A stretch of DNA of 64,000 bases, taken from assembly GCF_902167145.1 (NCBI RefSeq), contig NC_050098.1:76734207-76798206 (forward strand), written 5' to 3'. Position numbers and translations under genes: made by a program. The stretch is from Zea mays. Its lineage: Eukaryota; Streptophyta; Magnoliopsida; Poales; Poaceae. Positions 58,066 through 64,000 of the stretch are shown here, piece by piece; position 1 is the stretch's first letter; each line of letters starts with the position of its first letter. A model generated the notes under the pieces. The model had not been told where the DNA came from and searched no databases. It saw only the letters and a list, made by a program, of their open reading frames with translations.

Positions 58066-61000
58066 ATGTCTGAAGATAAAAAAAGCTGTTGCTGAAACGA
58101 AGCTGAGCCTTTCTGAGGAGAAGAATCTTGGCTTTCTTGAGTCAATAGCAAAGACGAATACGGAGAAGATTACAAGGGAGATTTTAGAAGGTTTATCTGA
58201 AGATACTGGTGATAGTGACAGTTATGATGTGGAAAGCGGTGGGGAAGACTCCGAAGATCGACCCTGGCGACCAAGCCATGCGTTTTTTAGAAAATCAACC
58301 ATTAAACAGAGCCATCTTGACAATATGAGGGGGAGATATTTTCGGGATATGTCTATTGTGAGAGCTGACAACGGAGAGAAGACTTGTCCTACTCCCGAAG
58401 AAAATGAAGTCATAATCTTCTAAAGCTTTTTGAAGGTTGGGCTTCGATTCCCGCTAAGCAGTTTCGTGGTTGAGGTTTTGAAGATATTCTAGATTTTTCT
58501 TCACCAGATTACTCCCGAAGCCATTATAAGGATGGGATTCTTCGTGTGGGCTGTGAGAAGTCTGGGCTTGGAGCCAAATGCTAAAAGTTTCTGTAGCATG
58601 CACAAACTTTTGTATGAGACGAAGCCCTGGGGTAAAGAGCAGTATCACAACAACTTTGGCTGCTATGGCTTCGTTGCCCGCTCTGGGTCAAGCTGCCCTG
58701 TGCCGACCTTCCGGAAGCGATGGCCCGGGGATTGGATGAAGGAATGGTTCTATGTGAGAAATGATTTAAAGGCACGAGAGGATATTAAGCAGATTATCAT
58801 GTGCCCTATCTGGCAACGCTTCGGCCTCCGGAAACCAAAGGTGGAAATTGATAAAGGAGTCGAAGAATGCCAAAAGGCCTTCGACATAGTTTGCTCCTTC
58901 ATCGGAACAAGGGACTTAGTTCAAGAGCATGTGGCCTACAGGATATGGCCATTGGTAGCCAACTAGGAGATGCCAAAGGAAACCATGAACAACCCCCACA
59001 AAGGTGGTTTGGTTCGACTAAAATACACCTTCAGATTTGGAGACCAGTTTGACGAGCCAGACGATGATTGGCTGAAGAGTGTCGAAGCTACAAGTGATGA
59101 ACTGCTTGGGCCATACTCGAAGACAAAAGATAATGCGCTATCAGCGGCCTTCGGAAGCCGGAAAAAGAAGAGGCTCAACAGAGTTTTCGATGCTATTGGG
59201 TTCATGTATCCTGACTACCGCTACCCGTTACGGGGGCAAAAAAGAAAAGGTGCAACTTCCGGTAAAGATGATGCTTCAGCTGCTCCAAGCGAGCCTACGC
59301 CGAAGAGGAAAAAGGTGAAGGTCCTTACTCACCGACCGCGCTTTATTGAACCGGCCACAGTGCCCGAGTTTGTCGGTGAGACCTCTTCGACTACTGAAGC
59401 CAAAGAACCTGCGCTTGCGCAGAAAACTGAAGAGCTGACTGCAACGCCGAAGGTTGAAAAAATTGAAGAACCGAGAGCTGAAGGGACAATAACATCAGAA
59501 ATTTGAAGTCCTTCGGCAGGAGTTGAAGTGCCAAAAACTCAGAAAGGTCTAGCAGTGACCCCAAAAAGAAAAAGGATGGTTAATGTTCTAGATGTACTGG
59601 AGACAATAAAGTCTTCAAGCTCTACTCCGAGGAAAATTGCCAAAGCTCCAAAAACGCAAATTGAGACAACAACCTCTGAAGCCGAAGCTACACAGTGCCA
59701 GGCTCAGACCGTAGCTGGGCCTTCAGTGCCCGCCAAGGAGAAATCCTTGGAAACCAGAGAAAAAGAAACAGAAGCGGCAGGGCAAATTTTGGCTGAAAAA
59801 ACTGCCACTGCCATCCCCGAAGCATTTTCCGAAGCTCTCAATTATATTTTACGACATGCTTCGGGGAAAAAGCTGACTGAAAAAGAAAAGCGAGAAGCTC
59901 AGTTCTATGCCCAAAAATTGAAATATCCGAAGGGGGCATTGATTTTCAACGGCAGCGGAGAAGAAGACTTCTTGTATTGTCTCCCAGACATCAAGGAGAT
60001 TTCTGTCTGCCGGGAGATGAGCAAGAGCTTCGGATTCCCAACACTAGAGGACGGGCTCTTAGTGCTATCAAAAGATGAATTAGCCGACAGCTTAGCATAC
60101 AATAGCTTAAAGGTGAGAAAATGAATTTTACTGAAAAGCAAAATTTTTCCATTTGCTTATACTTAATACCGTATTCCTTTTTCAGGGCCTTATTCTTAGC
60201 AACGCCCTCAGGGCACAAAAAAGCGCTGAAGATGAGGGATGTACCATGGCCTTAAACAACCTTCGTTCCGAAGTAATCGAACTAAGGAACGAAGGTCTTG
60301 AGAAAGATAAAATATTAAACTCATTGCTAAATAAAATAAAAGAATACGAAGTTGCTTCCAAAGCCCGGGCTGAAGCCCAGAAGTGCGAAATTGAAGATCT
60401 TCAGAAACAGCTGGCTGAAGCGAAGTTAAAGTGTGCAATTGCCGAAGCTGACCGAGACGCCAGTAACTATTGGAAAAATTATTGGGAGAAGACAGTTGTA
60501 GAACTTTGGTCTTCAAAAGAGAAATGTTACGAAAAATCCATAGAGTGTGTGCAAAAAATAAAATCTAGCTTCGCCAATGTTGGCGCATTCTCTAGCGAGG
60601 ACAACTTCGTAAGGGGCGATCCTGAAGGCCCAATTGATTGGATCAGCAACGATGCTGAAGCCTTTGAAGAAATTTTGAGTGGTCGCGGGGATGTCTACGC
60701 CTTCTCAGGTGCCAGGGGAATCGTGGCTATTTTGCAGAAACTAGGCTGTGACCACGTGAAAGCTTTGGCCCAAACCGAAGCTACCTTATCTATTGAAGAT
60801 ACAAAAGACCCCTCGGCCGAAGCAAGCTTAGTTGGCAGGAAATTCTTCACTGACATCTGGGAGAATGGCGGCCGAGAGATGGCGCACAAGATAATAAAAA
60901 AGAGTGAAAAAGATTCTCATGATGCAAAAGAAGCGACGAAGGCAGCTGAGAAAGCTGCAGAACTTGAAAGGCGGATAGGTATTGCTTAATTGCTTTTGAC

Positions 61001-61205
61001 TTTATGTTTTATTTCTATGACTTCGAACTTATTTATGTTTTGTATCGCAGTTGAGCTATCTCCTCCCCCGAAGCCCTTCGAGCCAACGGCCGACCCAGAA
61101 GCAAAGAGAGAGGAAGAAATCACTAAAATGGCCGAAGCTATTTTGGATGAAGCTATTTCTCAACTGTTAAACGAAGCTGCAGAAGTAGTTTTAAAAGAAG
61201 AATAG
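58066..61205 (+). pseudogene. Three-exon opposite-strand gene of X2
   Basis: Exons 58066-60112, 60186-60978 and 61051-61205; introns of 73 and 72 bp with GT/AG ends, phases 0 and 1. Total 2995 nt, one base over a multiple of three because of an A-run shift at 58078-58084. In-frame stops at 58421, 58490, 58964 and 59504. Domains: Lys/Glu-rich start; the VIIF...GLRFPL...HQITPEA and FCSMHKLLYETK...EWFYVRND region also seen in R; KYTFRFGDQFDEPDDD and RVFDAIGFMYPDYRYPL; a basic KRKKVKV stretch; a Thr/Glu/Lys-rich linker; RHASGKK; a coiled coil (exon 2, residues to about 60560); a block with DPEGPIDWI...GCDHVKA...ENGGREM; and a last exon VELSPPPKP. Function is unknown. Confidence 0.8.
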
Positions 61206-61749
61206 TTGTTATTGTAAAAACATTTGGAATGTAATATTTGCTGAACAAAGTGTGTAGTATTTTTATAATTTTGAATGTAATATATAAGCTGGTTGTAACT
61301 CAATTCTTTACGATGCATGAAACTTTACATACATACCGTTTTTTAGCCTTCGGCGAAAAAACACCTTCCCTTCTTTTCATGCTTCGTGAAGGATATCCAT
61401 ATTTCGTAAAAATATCCAATCTCCATAAAAACGTTATGCTTCGTAAGCAATAGATCTCCTTTTCATATTAGAGTTGACGAAGCGGTACTTCTTCAAAACT
61501 TTTTTTGTGCCTTGGCACTGCTTCTTCGAAACAATCTCCGAAGATCAACATTGTATCCCCTTCTTGTGCCATTGATGCAATATGATGTATGATGTTATGC
61601 CCTGCAAATGATGTGATGATGTTATGCTATGCAAAATGATATTTGTGTCGAAGATACACACACATTCCCACAGTAGAGCACACAATCTTTTTGCCGTTTA
61701 TTTTTTGGCTTCACCGCTTATTTTTCGGTGTATCAGCACTGACTTTTCG

Positions 61750-61990
61750 CTGTAAGCCTCCCTTAGGAGCTTCTTCGCCTTTTACTTCGGCGGTATTCGC
61801 GTTGACTTTTTGCGCTTCGCCTTATACTTCGGTGGAATCAGCGTTTATTTTTCGCTGTAAGCTCTGCATTCCCTTTGGAACGACTTTTGAGCAGAAAACT
61901 TACACTGCTCTCCCTTAGGAACGACTTTTTGTAACTTCAGCAAACTTACACTGCGTTTCGTAAAACAACTTTTTTGTAGCTTCGGAGACA
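61750..61990. repeat. Short tandem repeats of X2
   Basis: The inverse of the X1 block: minus-strand AAAAGTCGTTCCAAAGGGAATGCAGAGC (about 61862-61890), AAAAAGTCGTTCCTAAGGG (61912-61931) and more degenerate copies. It lies between the end of the opposite-strand gene (61205) and gag (62209). The gap 61206-61750 is AT-rich non-coding sequence with ATGATG-type repeats around 61570-61640. Confidence 0.8.
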
Positions 61991-62208
61991 CTTTCTGTAG
62001 CCACGAGCTCTTAAGAACGAGTTTTCATGCTTCGACAACTTTTTGGATTCCGTAAGTATGTGTGTAAGATATATTTTCACTATGGCAAAAACGAAGCTGT
62101 TACAAGAAATTGAAAACGACAAGAAAAACTTAGGCTTTCAATGATTGTTCCTTATTAAAAAGAAAATTGATAACGAATGCAAGAACTATTTCAGCAGTAG
62201 GATATCTT

Positions 62209-62276
62209 CTAGTAGATGTGCTTCGACTTTGGTACAATACTATTGATTGTACGAGCTTCGAACTCCTCTCTGAAGT
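62209..62276 (-). pseudogene. gag C-terminal end of X2
   Basis: Reads FREEFEARTINSIVPKSKHIY and stop, matching the X1 gag tail at 52215-52275. Homology ends at 62277 where the K LTR begins. Confidence 0.8.
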
Positions 62277-62846
62277 TGATGTAGCTGAGGTGCCCGATCT
62301 TTCGGCGAGTAGAGATAATTCTGATTTGGCGGAAGATGACCCTTGCGATCCAACTACGACGAGCAAGCCCGAGGCGCCAATGCAATCGCTGAACCAACTC
62401 CCTGTGGTTACCGACCTTGCTGATGCGAGATCGGCCTGATCACGAAGATCGTTTCCTGTGCGCAATCGAAGAACGAACAAGAAAAAGATGCGAGCAATCT
62501 AATCTATTACTCGAGGGTGGAGTTCTGAATACACGAAGACAGTGCAGATTTGCGCGTGTTCGAGAGTAGCTAAGGCTAACGTAAAACAAAACTCGAAAAT
62601 AAAGGAGGCGCAGCTCCTGGATAAATAGAGGGGGCGCAGCCCCTAGGGGCGGCCAACCCTAGGTCGTCCACTATGGGCCGCAGTTGGGCTGGTCGTCTAT
62701 TCTTTTGGGCCCTCATTCACTAGTAGCATGACGAAGTTAAGATCTCTGGCACGGGCCCGAGTGATTGGCCCAGCTAATGAAGGAAGTGGCGCTTGATGTG
62801 GAGGTGCTGCTGGTGTAGTCGTACTCATAGTGATGTCCTCATCATC
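62277..62846 (-). repeat. 3' LTR of K (570 bp)
   Basis: TGATGAGG at 62846 (minus strand) to ACATCA at 62277. The first 150 bp on that strand encode the C-terminus of the polyprotein. Confidence 0.75.
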
Positions 62847-63998
62847 CTCCCCTTCTTGAAGTGAAGTCGTCCTCGACGACAACTCCTCATCCTCGGCCAT
62901 ATATGGTTTCAAATCTGCAACATTAAAACTAGTGGAAACACCAAATTCTGCAGGCAGGTCAAGGATATAAGCATTATCATTAATCTTTGTTAGCACCTTA
63001 AAAGGACCAGCAGCACGAGGCATTAATTTAGAACGGCGCAAAGTAGGAAACCGATCCTTTCTCAAGTGCAACCAAACCATATCACCTGGCTCACAAGTAA
63101 CATGTTTTCTTCCTTTACTACGAGCAACCTGATTTTTTGCATTAGTAGCAGCAATGTTCTGTTTCGTTTGTTCATGTATGGTAATCATTTGTTCAACATG
63201 TGCAGCAGCATCTACATGTGGGGCGTTCGCAGCATTAAGTGAAATCAAATCAATAGGTGCCCTAGGGATGTAACCATAAACAATCTGGAAAGGGCACATC
63301 TTTGTAGAAGAATGCGTGGCATGATTGTAAGCAAATTCAACATGAGGCAAGCAATCCTCCCAACGTCTCAAATTCTTGTCTAAAACAGCCCTAAGCATGG
63401 TAGATAAAGTTCTATTTACTACCTCAGTTTGTCCATCAGTCTGAGGGTGACAAGTAGTGCTAAACAACAATTTAGTTCCCAATTTATTCCAAAGAGACCT
63501 CCAAAAATGGCTTAGAAACTTAGCATCGCGATCAGAGACTATTGTTTTTGGAATACCATGTAAACGAATAATTTCTCTAAAGAACAATTCAGCAACAATG
63601 CTAGCATCATCAGTTTTATGACAAGGTATAAAGTGAGCCATTTTAGAGAATCTATCAACATCCACAAAAATACTATCCCTCCCCTTCTTAGTTCTAGGCA
63701 AGCCCAAAACAAAGTCCATAGAGATATCAAGCCAAGGAGAAGAAGGGATAGGCAAAGGCATATACAAACCATGGTTGTTCAACCGTGACTTAGCTTTTTG
63801 ACAAGTAGTGCAGCGTGCAACAAGGCGCTCAACATCAGCGCGCATCCGAGGCCAAAAGAAGTGGGTAGCCAACACCTCATGCGTTTTGTAGTCGCCAAAA
63901 TGCCCCATGAGACCGCCTCCATGCGCCTCCTGTAACAACAAAAGACGAACCGAACTAGGTGGAACACACAGCTTGTTAGCGCGAAACAGGAACCCATC
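62697..63998 (-). CDS. Integrase (polyprotein C-terminus) of K, partial at 5' end
   Basis: The frame is open from the window edge to TGA 62699-62697 with no stop. Counting from the internal Met at 63941: zinc-binding H7, H14, C44, C47; catalytic D76 (SMDF), D137 (VSDRD) and E173 (GQTEVVNR), the 35-residue D-E spacing being right for a retroviral-type integrase. VWLHLRKDRFP, the RAAGPFKVL strand and FNVADLKPY follow, then an acidic EGEDDED segment encoded by the polypurine tract and a Thr/Pro-rich tail ending in GPITRARARDLN. No classical chromodomain is evident; CRM elements carry a different C-terminal motif that targets centromeres. This is the only pol domain here with no visible damage. 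Confidence 0.85.
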   Translation of the reverse strand, partial: DGFLFRANKLCVPPSSVRLLLLQEAHGGGLMGHFGDYKTHEVLATHFFWPRMRADVERLVARCTTCQKAKSRLNNHGLYMPLPIPSSPWLDISMDFVLGLPRTKKGRDSIFVDVDRFSKMAHFIPCHKTDDASIVAELFFREIIRLHGIPKTIVSDRDAKFLSHFWRSLWNKLGTKLLFSTTCHPQTDGQTEVVNRTLSTMLRAVLDKNLRRWEDCLPHVEFAYNHATHSSTKMCPFQIVYGYIPRAPIDLISLNAANAPHVDAAAHVEQMITIHEQTKQNIAATNAKNQVARSKGRKHVTCEPGDMVWLHLRKDRFPTLRRSKLMPRAAGPFKVLTKINDNAYILDLPAEFGVSTSFNVADLKPYMAEDEELSSRTTSLQEGEDDEDITMSTTTPAAPPHQAPLPSLAGPITRARARDLNFVMLLVNEGPKE

Positions 63999-64000
63999 CT

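Larger units (their letters stand above)
57087..64000 (-). mobile_element. Element X2: second copy of the X family, opposite orientation, interrupted by K
   Basis: Read on the minus strand from the right: gag end (62276-62209), tandem repeats, opposite-strand gene (on the plus strand, 58066-61205), polypurine tract (57766-57757), 3' LTR (57756-57087). The 5' part lies right of the window beyond K. It is the same family as X1 and likewise lacks pol between gag and the repeats. It inserted inside X1's 3' LTR. Confidence 0.85.
62277..64000 (-). mobile_element. Element K: CRM-like chromovirus, 3' end
   Basis: Minus strand: integrase, then a polypurine tract AAGAAGGGGAGGA (62859-62847) embedded in the coding frame, then a 570-bp LTR starting TGATGAGGACATC and ending CTACATCA. 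TGATG...ATCA ends and a pol frame extending into the LTR are traits of the centromeric retrotransposon (CRM) clade, as I know it. The element continues past the window. K inserted in X2's gag. Confidence 0.7.

Overview
This window is repeat-rich nuclear DNA of a plant, most likely a large-genome grass (the maize/sugarcane tribe would fit). Every protein-coding trace I can identify belongs to Ty3/Gypsy LTR retrotransposons. I see no convincing host gene, tRNA, rRNA or CRISPR. Species is inferred only from the style of the LTR families and their nesting.

The window resolves into nine nested elements, named here by letter. T (+ strand, Tekay/Del-type chromovirus with chromodomain) is the outermost: part of its 5' LTR 32962-34287, interior 34288-40452, 3' LTR from 40453. 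L (- strand, non-autonomous, 4.4-kb LTR at 28574-32961, interior 27319-28572) sits inside T's 5' LTR. C (+ strand, only its 3' end 11285-27318 visible) sits inside L's interior. C was hit twice: by G (- strand, Tat-like, 1-11284) just before its polypurine tract, and by R (+ strand, Tat-like, complete, 12817-24356, target duplication CCTCT) inside its LTR. On the right, X1 (+ strand, 43467 onward) sits in T's 3' LTR. X1 was hit by D (44952-51561, a 6.6-kb apparent solo LTR in its gag) and by X2 (- strand, same family, 57087 onward) in its own 3' LTR. X2 was then hit by K (- strand, CRM-like, 62277 to the window end).

The most interesting layer is antisense. In R, X1 and X2, and in decayed form in G, a separate gene lies between the gag/pol unit and the 3' LTR on the opposite strand. 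It has its own TATA-like box beside the 3' LTR and introns with normal GT/AG ends. In R a five-exon model of 3438 nt stays in frame across all four introns except for one TAG. The X2 copy has three exons. R and X products share an N-terminal domain resembling the 'putative gypsy-type transposon' family, a charged coiled coil, and a C-terminal block. Between the convergent sense and antisense genes each element carries a repeat block, and the R and X blocks share a core motif although the families otherwise differ.

Most reading frames are broken by TAG/TGA/TAA stops and by one-base length changes in A runs. R is nearly intact, and K's integrase is fully open and runs 150 nt into its own 3' LTR. 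X1 and X2 keep gag remnants and the antisense gene but no pol, so they look non-autonomous.
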